A stretch of 64,000 bases of DNA from Planococcus citri (taxonomy: Eukaryota > Arthropoda > Insecta > Hemiptera > Pseudococcidae). The position numbers were made by a program, and so were the translations under genes. This document shows positions 1-10,390 of the stretch, piece after piece; within the stretch, counting starts at the first letter, position 1; each line of letters begins with the position of its first letter. Location of the stretch: contig NC_088679.1 of assembly GCF_950023065.1 (NCBI RefSeq), positions 3,286,001-3,350,000 on the forward strand, read 5' to 3'. The notes below the pieces were generated by a model, which saw nothing but the letters and a program-made list of their open reading frames with translations, was not told the origin of the DNA and made no database searches.

Positions 1-478
1 ACTCGTGTTACATTTTTCGAAATTTTGAGCCCTAGCTCTCTTCTTTAAGTTCGTCAATTTGGATTTGGAGGACAAACGGTCATTAATTCGAGAATCATGC
101 ACCCCTCTTAGATTTTTTGACGACGACTAGATTTTAAAATATTTTGAGATCCAATCGTCTTCCATCGGGCCCATCCTGAGGAGTTTATTTTTGATTTTAG
201 AATCAGATGTTTTCAAAATCGGAATCAGCATTCCTAAAAATAAAGATTTTGATGTCACGATCAGATGTTCCAAAATGTCGAGCTTCAACCAAAATTCTGG
301 GCTCGAATAATCACCTTTTCAGTGGCTCATTCTGAGGGATACCTACTTTCGACCCTCGAGAAGCATTCTACGAGGCTTTTGATGATGATAATGAGATGAG
401 GTATGTTATACGAGTATGTTATGTTATGCACAGTATGAGATGATTCAGATGACAGAAAGAAAATCGCATTACAAATAC
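1..478. other. Presumed SCYL2 intron downstream of exon h
   Basis: This stretch lies past the donor of the last recognised exon. I see no further exon in frame, no polyadenylation context that closes the gene, and no transposon ends. The paired words agatgttttcaaaatc and agatgttccaaaatgtc near 206 and 264 suggest an old repeat fragment. Confidence 0.5.
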
Positions 479-666
479 CAGAACCAGTGGAATTCTTTCT
501 GGCCATGTCTTCGGCGCTGGACGTTTTCCTCTGCTCGACTCTCAGATTAGGAATATTGAACGGCGGAACGTGCATATTATCGGAGCTGTACAGATGCCTT
601 AGTGGCCTATGTCGTTCCGGACTCGGTAACGTGATCGAGTCTAATTTCAGCTTGTTTCTTTGGTTT
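479..666 (-). CDS. SCYL2: SCYL2 exon h: start of the variable C-terminal tail
   Basis: This 188-nt exon takes one base to finish the Arg codon of exon g (acceptor TTTTACAG) and ends one base into a Gly codon (donor GTATTT, 473-478). It encodes a charged, Ser/Pro-containing stretch with HVPPFNIPNLRVEQRKTSSA and EDMARKNSTGS. Tails of SCYL2 proteins are poorly conserved and disordered, so the assignment rests on exact phase agreement, good splice sites and the absence of stops rather than on similarity. The donor is weaker than the others. The coding frame should continue outside the window. Confidence 0.75.
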
Positions 667-759
667 CTGTAAAAGCAAAATGATGAATTAATGTCTGCTT
701 ATAGATTAAGTATTGAAGTCTTCACACAACAAAATTAATCGGCCAAAGCCTACACGTAC

Positions 760-928
760 CGATCGATAATATCCAGCATCTCTTGCAGAACTTCCAGCAG
801 CAACGTGAACGTCTCCAGGTTTAAGGCAGGGCATACCGTATGAGGTACTAATGATGGCATCACGCTTGTTGCGATTATATTTACGGTCAATCCGTATTTT
901 TTATCACTTAATAAAATACGATAAATAC
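760..928 (-). CDS. SCYL2: SCYL2 exon g: end of the HEAT-like region
   Basis: This 169-nt exon completes the Arg codon of exon f with two bases (acceptor CTTACAG) and ends two bases into a codon (donor GTACGT, 754-759). It encodes IYRILLSDKKYGLT, VMPSLVPHTVCPALNL and FTLLLEVLQEMLDIID. The family equivalents are the IYK-HKKLG segment, VLPHLIPLSIENNLNL and FISVIKEMLNRLE, matching in order and spacing. It is too short and split-phased to be found as a simple ORF. The following intron is only 93 bp (667-759). Confidence 0.92.
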
Positions 929-999
929 CTGTAAGCGAGTAAAACCGATTGAATTTATATCTCTATGTAAAAACAAAAAATTTGCGATTTCTTCTGCTG

Positions 1000-1052
1000 C
1001 CAACCCTCAAAGTGGTGACCTCTGGTGAGAAAATAATTCCCTATTTTTTATT
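1000..1052 (+). repeat. Left arm of an inverted repeat around the non-LTR element
   Basis: About 53 bp starting ccaaccctcaaagtggtgac and ending in ccctattttttatt is repeated in reverse complement at 4192-4248 with few mismatches. The two arms enclose the minus-strand retroelement plus about 215 bp of spacer (1053-1267). The arrangement suggests an older hairpin-type element that was the landing site of the retroelement. Confidence 0.75.
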
Positions 1053-1303
1053 CTTTCCATTTTTGAAAAACTCGATCTGCGGTGGGCCTATCAATTTTCA
1101 AAAATTAAAAAAAATCCAACTTCGAAGAAAAATTTTAAAATGTAAGAATTTCAAGTTCTAACACCTCTAAAATGTCTCTTTTGAGTAAAATGAACTCTCG
1201 TGACGATATTAGCCACCTCCCTAGGAAAGCAAGTTGGCCTCCTAGAATAGCTGAAATTCGTGCTTTTCGTTTTTTTTTGGTGGGGGGGGGGGGGTGTTTG
1301 TAA

Positions 1304-2198
1304 TTACTTGATTATTACACCCGTCGTGTGAGATTCAAATCGAGTGTTAAGGTCAAGTTTTTTAATTAGGTCTAAGAATTTTTTAATTTTGGAAGGGTCG
1401 TCTGGTATGAATAGGGATCTTTCATCTATTTGTAGGGGTAGTCTGTGCTGATGTAAGGAGGGACAGCGAAATAGTAAGTGTTGGACAGATATAAATTCTG
1501 ATGTGCAGAACTGGCATGTGGGTTTTGGGGTCTTTTCATAGAGGTGATTGTGGGTGATTTTTGTGTGGCCAATTCTCAATCTGGTTATAATGATTTCTTC
1601 AAGTCTGTTCAAGTGGGAGAGGTTTTTTCCAAGGATAGAGTGATTTTTTATGTTGAAAGAGCTTGTTTGATGTTTGGAGGGACCAAAAGTTTTGCCATTT
1701 CTCAAGTGTGTTTTGGGTGAAGATTGATTTAAGGTCGTCAGCTGTGATAAATGTGAAAGGAGAAAGAGTAGTGGCGGATTTTGCATTTTTATCTACAATT
1801 TCATTTCCTGTGATTCCAACATGGCTGGGTACATACCTAATAAACTGGATGGAGAAGTTTGAATTTTGTAAATCATATAGAGTTTTATGGATATTTTGAA
1901 TTAGGGGGTGGTCAGAAAATAGATTTTGGACAGCAGTTAGTGAGCTGAGGGAATCACTCTGAATTAAGAAAGACTCATTTTCTGATTCATAAGTGAATAC
2001 AATCACAGAGACAGTGGAAAATAGCTGCGAGTTCGGCAGTGTAGATTGAAGAGCAGTTATGGATTTTAAAATTTGAAATTTTATCATTAATAGAGTAGGC
2101 ATACCCTGAATGAAGTGTCAGTATTTTTGATCCATCTGTAAAGCAGAGATTGAATTTTTTGTATTCTGATAAGAGTTCAAGATAGTTTTGTTTTATTA
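1304..2198 (-). pseudogene. RNase H and Cys/His C-terminal fragment of the non-LTR ORF2
   Basis: FTDGSK near 2135 and YTAELA give the first two acidic residues of RNase H. LIQSDSLSSL and GNEIVDKNAK in the frame 1599-2102 give the other two. The final frame 1304-1786 has TRLRIGHTKITH and a CQFC-x-H-x-C cluster (with CPSL) that resembles the zinc-knuckle end of many I and Jockey-type elements. All four acidic RNase H positions survive although they lie in two frames. Confidence 0.88.
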
Positions 2199-2723
2199 CT
2201 AGTGGAGAGTGGTTATTTTTTGGGTAGTTAATAAGTTGTGTATTGACTTGAGGAAGCCTGAGGAGCCAAGGGGGATATGATATTGGCTGTTGGATGAGTG
2301 TTTTAGGATTGATTTGAAGATCATTAACATTGTGATGAAACTAGAAATGGGTCCTTCTATATGATCAAAATGTTGGGGGTTGGGTGGGTTAATTGAGTTT
2401 TGGAGCGGATGGGAAGGGTTGGTGGATGCATTTGAGATGAATTTGTTTGTTATGAGAGTTCTTCTAAAATCTGGGGGTAATTCTGCTGCTTCACAATAAA
2501 GGCTATCTATTGGAGAGGAATAGAGGGCTCCTAAACAGATCCTTAGGGCTGAATTTTGAATTGTTTTTAGGATATTAGAAGTTTTATTTGAGATATTTGC
2601 AAAACATGGGCTTCCATACTCAATTTTACTGTGAACTAGAGATTTATACAAGTGAAGTAGGAGTTTGCGAGATGGATTACACTTTGTGTTTTTGATTATT
2701 TTCAACAGATTTAGGCGTTTCAT
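2199..2723 (-). pseudogene. Thumb and connection region of the same non-LTR ORF2
   Basis: The open frame begins within a Leu/Lys-rich helix and carries YGSPCFANIS and IQNSALRICLGALYSSP, typical of the region after the RT core in I-like elements. A short out-of-frame stretch at 2724-2920 contains FLGLTFDRKLNW, which joins RT to this segment. The separate frames show indels of one or two bases. Confidence 0.85.
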
Positions 2724-2920
2724 GAGATCTGATTTTACTTTTAGGAAATGAGGAGTCCAATTTAGTTTTCTATCAAAAGTTAAGCCAAGAAATTTAGTAG
2801 TGGTTTTGAATTCTGAAGAGTGTCCTTTGAAGTTGAGAATGAGATCTGGAGGAATCTTATTTTTTTTGGTGATTGGTGAAAAGTATACAGTGGGTTTTTG
2901 ACTCAGAGAAAGTTAGACCA

Positions 2921-3565
2921 TTAGAATCTGCCAGGATTCAATTTTTTCAGGGTTTCTCGGATTACTTGAAGAGCTAGTTGAATATTATTTGAGCGAAAGG
3001 AAATGTTGATATCATCAGCAAAGATTCTCAGAGAAATGGGTCTAGAAACAACATTGGAAATGTCATCAATCAAAAGTATAAATAAGGCTATGCTAAGAAC
3101 TGAACCTTGGGGGACTCCATTTTCAATTTCAAAAAATTTTGAGTATGTACTGTTAACTCTCACTCTAAAAGTACTGTTTGTTAAGAAATTCTGAATAGAG
3201 TAGGCTAAATGTCCTCTAATTCCAATGGAATGTAATTTTTGGAGAATTTTATAACGCCAGGCTTTATCAAATGCCTTTTCAAGATCAAAAAAGACTGAAA
3301 GAACACTTTCTTTATTCTGGAAGGCTGAACTAATTTCTTTTTGGAGACTAAAGAGGTGGTCTAGGGTAGATCTTTTCTTTCTGAAACCACTCTGATAAAT
3401 ACTAAGAGAGTTTGAGGAATCAATATACCAATTAAGACGTTTAATAACCATTTTTTCAAGCATTTTGCAAGGGACTGAAGTTAAGGAGATGGGGCGATAA
3501 CTAGATGCCAGATTTAGGTTTTTATCAGGTTTTAATATTGGAATGATAGTTGCAGTTTTCCACAA
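2921..3565 (-). pseudogene. Non-LTR reverse transcriptase domain fragment
   Basis: A 214-codon open frame holds the RT blocks in order: SSYRPISLTSVPCKMLEK, QSGFRKKRSTLDHL, FFDLEKAFDKAW (first catalytic Asp), GVPQGSVLS, and FADDIN (catalytic Asp pair). The catalytic residues are intact, so this part decayed little. Upstream, 3566-4182 continues in another frame with a stop and gives the PWW linker. Downstream, the frame breaks just after KKLNPGRF at the C-terminus. Confidence 0.93.
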
Positions 3566-4191
3566 TTTTGGGAAGGAATCAGAAGTCCAAATTTTGTTGT
3601 ATAACTGAGTAAATCTTCTTTTCCAGTGTCTGAAAGGTACTTTAACATGTGAGGGTGAATTTCATCAGATCCAGGGGATGAATCGTTAATGTTGTAGTTT
3701 AGACTTTGATTTAGCTCTTCAAGAGAGAAAAGAGAGTTGTATGGTTCTAGATTTTCAGATGAAATGTCTAATGGGGTGGATTCTATTTGTGTTTTTAGTG
3801 TTTGGAAAGCAGAGCTATAAGAGACAGTTGCAGAAGCTTTTGCAAAGGATCTAGCTAAGGTGTTTGCAATGTCATCTATTGAGTTTATTTCAGTGTTGCC
3901 ATCTACTAAGTAGGATATTTCAGTAGGTATATAACTTCCTTTAAGGATTTGAACTTTTTTCTACATCTCTTTTGTAGTCGTGCTTTGGGTGATGCTCAAC
4001 ATGAAATTATTCCAACTTTCTCTTTGTTTGGATAAGTTTATTTGGCGAGCAATAGCTCTTTTTTTCTTAAAATCAATGAGGTTGTCAAGAGTGCGATTTT
4101 TTTGGTACTTTTTTAATGATCTTTTTCTATCTTGGATTGCAGTTTTTAGTTCATGACACCACCATGGGACAGATTTTTTGGGAACTTAAAA

Positions 4192-4248
4192 AATAAATAA
4201 AAAATAGGGAATTATTTTCTCACCAGAGATCACCACTTTGGGTGTTGG
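4192..4248 (-). repeat. Right arm of the inverted repeat around the non-LTR element
   Basis: Reverse complement of 1000-1052, ending ccactttgggtgttgg on the plus strand. The arm begins within about 10 bp of the truncated 5' end of the retroelement, so the insertion point lies at the inner edge of this arm. Confidence 0.75.
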
Positions 4249-4343
4249 GAAGGGGGAGGGGGAATCCCAACTTGGAAAATAAGGGCCACCCTAATCTCTA
4301 TGTTGCGATACTCGAATATCATTCTGGAATCTCGTATACTTAC

Positions 4344-4593
4344 GAATAACTTTGATTATCATATCGGAATCGTAGATTTTAAAATCCCATATTAATGGCA
4401 GTACTTCGTCTAAGATTTGCTGTTTGTCTAATCGGTCCAGCACTTTCTCGATGCAGTTTAAAATATTTCCAAGTACTCGGACATCGTTGCTGTTACAATC
4501 GTACACGTTTTTCATCTTTGGTAAAACCATCCGTCTGATGGCTGCTTCTTCGAGATGATTCGATACGTTTGTAACTGCGGTTAAAGCTGCGCT
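4344..4593 (-). CDS. SCYL2: SCYL2 exon f: HEAT-like region, longest exon
   Basis: This 250-nt exon starts in phase 0 after GTAG and ends one base into an Arg codon (donor GTAAGT, 4338-4343). It begins SAALTAVTNVSNHLEEAA, continues VLPKMKNVYDCNSNDVRVLG, and has the helix pair NILNCIEKVLDRLDKQQILD and EVLPLIWDF. These align with the family's LIPRIKNAC, VNSLVCLGKILEYLDKWFVL and DEILPFL. An open frame runs on past the donor for about 17 codons but loses similarity there. Confidence 0.94.
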
Positions 4594-5829
4594 CTACGCG
4601 ATCGAAACAGAAAACAGATGATCAAGTTATTGATAAGCCATTTTTGAATTTTTTCGACCCTTTTCTCATACCTCGGCAAACATTGCCGGTAATAATTCAT
4701 AAAGCATACTCGAAACGTTTTGTTTACACACTATACATATACCTATTAGGACACCTTAATATCACTGACATTGCGACGACGTCAACGACGTACGCCGACG
4801 CGAACCTCGATACCTTTACTATACGAGTATACGTAGCTAGAGGTACTCGTTTTCGGCGGATTCCAACATCTCCCATTCCCATCGCATCGTTAGAAACGCT
4901 TAATGATTAATCGACTCGTGTCGAAAATAAAAATTAGCGAATCGCATGCTCGTCTTGTGTTCAAAATCGCGTGCCTAATCGCTCGCCATTACTTGGCTGC
5001 TCAACGCATTAAAAAAAATTACCCTCACGTAGCTCGATTCTTCTTCTTTCTCTTCTTCTGCCTTTTTTTTTCGCCGAAAAGCTCGAATAATTTATTACGT
5101 CACTTGTTGCTGCGTTGCCGTACGCTCCTCCTCCCTCTCTCTCACGTCTCACGTCGACCTTTTCGCGTGCCTTTTCTCTTCTCGTTGTACGTATACCGTA
5201 CTATACTTTGGCCATACCATAAATTCAATATCGACTCGCGATAACTTAATAACCTCCGACGACCATAAAAACAAGGTATCGATGCGACGGAGACGTCGGT
5301 ACCGAACGACCAACGCTTTTCTAAACCTCGAACAATGACACTTGGGTGTTTGTGTTTTTTTTTTCTTTTTAGTTTCTTGTTGTTGTATGTTTAGTTTTGC
5401 TGGTTGTTTTTTTTTGTCGATTCAACCGTCCAGACGGGTTGACTTGAAGATTAGGTAGAGTTTTGGTATGACAAAGTTGGGTAATCGAGTGACTGAAACG
5501 TTGGATAAATCACTAAACTTTAGCGAAGAATTAGTCTAAAGAGTGGGTTGGATATCCAGACATACATTTCAGCTCTCATCATTGTAAGAAAGAAGGCTTT
5601 AACGGATTGGTGGAAGGCATAATACTGATATCTCGTGAAAAAATCCAATAACACAACGCCGGAATACGTGGTTCATATCGATAAAATACTCGTATGTCGA
5701 ATAAGTTGCCTACTCGGTTTACCGTAAATATGCAGAACAGGTGTTAATAGAATTGCATAACTTGTTTGCCGTAAATACGACTTCGTAATCTGAACGTATT
5801 GGGATGAAAGTTTGGAGTTTTGACCACAC
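4594..5829. other. SCYL2 intron e-f, non-repetitive part
   Basis: Intronic sequence with pyrimidine tracts and CpG-containing words. Plus-strand open frames near 4644-5244 are short, lack family similarity and carry no splice context, so I call no gene. Confidence 0.6.
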
Positions 5830-7530
5830 CTCTCCCCCTGCCAAATGAAGAAAAAGAATGGAAAATAATGGCGTTAGAAAATACGGAGTTCAGAAAATCG
5901 ATAACTGAAAATAAAAAATGAAAAGCCGAAAAAAAACAAAAAAGAAAAACATTGTAAAACAAGAATTAGAAAAAATCGAAAACAGAAAACGTAAAAAACT
6001 AAATCAGAAAAAACAGAAAAAAAAACGTTGAAAGAAAAATAAAACAAAAAAAGAGAACAAAAACTAACGCCATATTAAAAACAAAAAAAAAAGTTGGAAT
6101 TTTTTTCAATAAAATAACCATCAAAACTAAAATTGAACACAAATTGAAATAAAGAACTTGAAAATTGAAACTGAAACTGAAAAATTAGGTTGTTCAACCC
6201 GAAAAAAACAAACAAAACGTAAAGAAATTATAATAATGGCGTTAGAAATGAAATTTTGGAAAAATACATAAGTATCATCATCACATTAAAAAAAAAAACG
6301 AGAAAAAAACGAAAATTTAGAAAAATTAAAATTAAAAACAACAATGAACACAAAATTTAAAAGAAAATGAAAACAAAAATTGAAATCAGAGAATCTAAAA
6401 AACAGAATTGTAGAATCCGAAAAAACGAAAGGAAAAATAATAACGTCGAGGAAATTTTTTTTAGGTAAATTGAAATAGAAAATAACGTTCAACGCAAAAC
6501 TGAAAAATAAAATCGAAAAATAAAAATGAAAACGACAACAAAATCTGAAAACCGGAAAAACTAAGGATAAAAACAAATCAAATAACTAAATGACGTTAGA
6601 AGCGAAATTTTAGAAAAATAATCAAAATTATCGTTAATTTTTTTTTTAAAAATTTAAAACAGAAACTGAAAAATATTATGATGAAATCGGAAAAAAACGA
6701 GAACAGATGACAAATATTCCAAAAAATATGTTGAAATTTACAAACAATAAAAATCAAAAATAACGTTTGCTCAAAATTTAAAGAAAGAAAAAACAAAACA
6801 AAACCGAAACGTGGAAAGTGAAAAAACTGAGATCACCGAAGGAAATGAACATTGAAAAACGAATTTTAGAAAATAGAAAATTAAAAATAATATCGAACAT
6901 GAAATAATTGAATATGAAAAAAAGTGAAAAACAACAATTAAAAATAGAAATCAAAAAATACTTTTTTGAAACTGGAAAAGATCAAAAAGAGATTAAACTC
7001 ACGTTGAAATTCAAGTTGTAAAACAATAAAAAATCAAAAATAACGTTTAAGCACGACAAAATAGAATGACAACGAAGAATCAATATCACGTTAAAACGCT
7101 TTGAAAAAAATGAAACAAAAAAAAGAAGTTGCAAATAAAAACTTTACAAAAATAAAATTTTGAAATATTGGTCAACCAAACTTGAGAAAACAAACAACAA
7201 ACGAATACCGCAAAAAACCTGAAAATTGAAACAAAGATTGAAAACTAAGAACCCTAAAGCGAAAACCAAAAATTACACATCAAAAACACAGAAAGAAGAA
7301 AATAACGCAAAATGCCATTAAAACGAAATTTCAGGAAAATAAAATTTCAAAATACTTATTAACGTTAAACAATGACACTTGGAAAAAAATGAAAACATGA
7401 AAAGAAATCCGAAAAACTTGAAAATTAGATTTAAAAAATCCAAAAGTTAAGAGCAAATACAGAAAATAAAAAAAAACAAGAAAAAGGGAAATTAAAAAAC
7501 TATAAGAAAAGACACTCTCGAGTAGAATGT
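5830..7530. repeat. A-rich low-complexity block
   Basis: About 1.7 kb made almost entirely of words such as aaaatcgaaaa, aaacagaaaa and gaaaaataaaa, with A runs on the plus strand and few pyrimidines. No fixed unit length is visible. The Phe-rich minus-strand open frames here are by-products of T-rich complement, not genes. Composition resembles the denser array at 55.9-58.4 kb, though the words differ. Confidence 0.85.
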
Positions 7531-8225
7531 AAAATAGGTGAAATGCCCTTGACTTGGGTACCTTAAAAAAAAAATCGTAGACCCGAAATCCCCCCCCCCA
7601 CCGACCTCCTTACCCAAAATGACGAAAAAAGTTTTTTTTTGGAAAAAAATCATGTCTACTTCTCAACGAGTTTTGAACAAAAAAATTTTGAATTCACTCA
7701 AAATATTATAAAAGAGACAGGAATCCAGCCACGAGAATTTTTTCAAAATTTTTTGGTTTCCCAGGAGGGAGATATTGACAAAAGCAAATTTGAAATCGAA
7801 GCATATCTTCGAATGTGATTCAAGCTGACGAATTTTTTTTCTTCCAAAAGTAGGTACTTATTGGAATTTTTTTCAATTTTTTTTTCAGGTGGTTCATCTT
7901 CAAAAGCTCAAAAAGCACTCAAAAATGTAGATATTTTTTGTGTCATGGCATCACCAAAAAAAGTGATACCACCAGTGATGTAGTTTTGAAATTTTTGCAT
8001 GTGGGCCTCTAAAAACAGTTGAAAATCAAACAACTTCTTGTAGATCTAATTTTGAGGCCAGATGCACCCTCTCCCCAATTTTGGGGTGAAAAAACATTGA
8101 CAAACACGAATATGAAGTTTGATTTGCAGTTGAACCCTCCTAAGGGCCTGATTGGGGGAGGGGGTTGCCTAAAAATTGAGTTGCCCTTTTCAAGCCACGA
8201 TCTTTATAGAAAGTATTGTGGAAAG
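7531..8225. repeat. Dispersed repeat module (CCCAATTTTGGGG / CCTCCTAAGGG type)
   Basis: A C tract near 7591 and the stretch from ccagatgcaccctctcccc to gagttgcccttttcaa (about 8058-8192) are echoed at 24925-25100. There the order is the same: an ATTTTTGGGG word, an ACGAATATGAA word, then CCTCCCTAAGGG and a run of G. It is therefore a dispersed repeat of unknown class. No termini could be fixed. Confidence 0.5.
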
Positions 8226-8341
8226 CCAGTTTGAATCATTGCATATAGTATAGAAAGAGATAAGTATGTGAAAATCTATTTATAATAATGGATAAAAAAA
8301 AAGGTACAACTCTAAGTACGTATGAAACATGAACTACCTAC

Positions 8342-8495
8342 CTGAATTTGTATAGAATTGCTTTCGAACGCTTTATACAGAACTGGTAATACTTCACGTC
8401 GAATATCGTCGCGAGGTGTTTTTTCTAATATAATATGCAAGTTTTCTAATATCGTAACTGTTGCTTGAATCGAACGATGAGCTTGAAGGAGTTTT
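8342..8495 (-). CDS. SCYL2: SCYL2 exon e: HEAT-like region
   Basis: This 154-nt exon supplies one base to the split Arg codon of exon d (acceptor CGTTTCAG) and ends in phase 0 (donor GTAGGT). It encodes SIQATVTILENLHIILEKTP and VLPVLYKAFESNSIQIQ. The family counterparts are a helix ending LLLTKTP and the very conserved VLPMVYRALEAPSIQIQ, so this is the single clearest diagnostic exon for SCYL2. The 9-kb intron upstream holds a palindromic element and an ATCGAT array. Confidence 0.95.
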
Positions 8496-10390
8496 CTGAA
8501 ACGAAAGAATTACTTAATATCGGAATTACCACCTGCACCTATACCATTCACATTCTAGATACATATAGTCCATAGTGTAGGTACATTTGAAAAGAAAGAG
8601 GAAACATATTTCAGTTCTTATATAGCACTATATATAAGACACACGTCGTCGCGTTCGCGTAGATACAAGTCACGAATCATTTGTACCTTTTTCTCGGTAG
8701 ATTAATTGCCAAAGTATAAAACTGAGTAGAGAGAGAACCGCCCCCTTCGAAGTGAAAGCGAAACAGAGAAATCACGTCCAACTCACTCGGTTTTGCTGGC
8801 AGAATAGCTATAGCGAAGATAGAAGAAAACGAAAGAGGTGGCGGTGAAGACGGTGCGGCGAAGGAATTAGACAGAGGATACTAAGAGCGAGATAAAACTG
8901 ATGTAATCGTTGTAAAAATCCATTTTCCGCTTTAGCGAGTTTTTCTTCTTTGAGCACTACCTAGTATTGCGAGAGAGTGAAAAAATTCTTCAACAGCTGA
9001 CGTTCCTTTCGTTGCCACTGCCGCGTCCTACCGTAAGACATCTTTTACTTGTAGCACGAAACCAACCTACGTTATTCGTTCATCCGCGATTTCGATGCTG
9101 GGACTACGAAGAGAAAAAAACCAAAGTATTTTCTTCTCATTTCGTCCTTTTTTGGTTTACGCTATGTACGAATGTTGAATCTACACTGTGGAAGTATATG
9201 AGTAGGTACCTAATACCTATATACAGATACACGTCTGCAAGTGAGATACGAATTTTTAGTGTACACAGTGTACCCCTTTTTAACCCCCCCTCCCGAATAC
9301 ATAGTCAATCGTCGTGGTACACACACACAAGGCATAAAAGCGACACGAAATGTACTTTTCCACAAATGATTCCATCAAAGTTTGAAAATGTTCTTTCAAA
9401 GACATAAATTACGCTCGCCTAGCCTAGTGTAAAAGTCAGCGGCAATTTTACCCTTATTAATAAGTATTTACGTTGCAAAACGAACGCCAAATATGTCTTT
9501 TACGCTTCAGTTTGTTAGATTAAAAGAACTTTTTAAAGCGCCCCTCGAGCCCCGTCCGCCCCGCCACACCCCACCCCACCGAACCGACTGTGCCCTCTAT
9601 CGCACAGCTCCTGTTTTCGCCTTTCGCGCGCGGCGCTATAGATGACGACGTAATTTTCTAAGCGTGTTTATTTTTGACTACGATCTGGCAGACTTTAAAG
9701 CTTAATTTAAAGCGTATTTGCGATTATTTCATTTGAACGTGACGAAAGTGGTTAATTAAAATTTTATACTCTTTGCGCGTACATTTCTGACGTATCGTAC
9801 GATGTCGCTGCGTTGTAATAAGGCCTCTGAATTCTGATACATTTTACCACTCCTTTTTATCGTTTTCTTCCCGCGAACGACCTATTCGAAGAACCATTCT
9901 CGCAAATAATCCTGTTTTCGAGAAAAAACTGCCTCAGTCCCCCAAGCTATGCTAGCTGGTTTCCTCAAATGGGGACAGAGGTTGGACGAAGTGATGTGTT
10001 GAGGAGGGGAGGGGGAGGAGGAATAAGACTGAAATTTACTCAACTTTTTTCGCTCGATTTTTCTAATTTTTTACCCCAGACCCTCCTCCCCCTCCTCCCG
10101 TATTTTTCATGTTAATTAGCCAGAAGAGGTTCGAACAAATTTTGAAAGGTGGACTTGGAAACAGAAATGTCAATTAAATTTTAAATGTTCAAAAACGACA
10201 AAAAATTTGAATTTGTTATCGCAAGATTGGTATACCTACTGAAATCCAAAATCCAAAATTAGCAATTTTTTCCGTTTTTGTGTTAGCTTTTTGGTCTTTG
10301 AAAATTAAATTCAAAAATAGAACAGGATATTTTTCAATTTTGCCCGAGCGAAGCGATGGCGAAAGCTTCAGAAAATTTACCATACAATTT
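8496..10390. other. SCYL2 intron d-e, first non-repetitive part
   Basis: No exon or transposon end recognised. It holds a small C-rich stretch (9540-9600), a purine stretch at 10000-10025 and CT-rich words near 10080. Open frames at 8967-9407 and nearby show no family similarity. Confidence 0.55.

Larger units (their letters stand above)
1268..4182 (-). mobile_element. 5'-truncated, decayed non-LTR retrotransposon with RNase H
   Basis: About 2.9 kb of one retroelement read on the minus strand. The order of remains is: the linker with a PWW motif (near 4160), reverse transcriptase, thumb, RNase H, and a Cys/His-rich C-terminus. The endonuclease domain upstream of the linker is absent, as expected of incomplete target-primed reverse transcription. 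The 3' end, on the plus strand, is a short T run (1269-1277) next to a 12-bp G tract. At least four frame changes and one stop make it a dead copy. RNase H presence points to the I/LOA side of the non-LTR elements rather than Jockey proper. It sits in the intron between SCYL2 exons f and g, antisense to nothing (same strand as the gene). Confidence 0.88.

Noticed and set aside
5744..6796. Phe-rich minus-strand open frames
   Set aside because: Products of the A-rich low-complexity block; no domain, start context or splice support.
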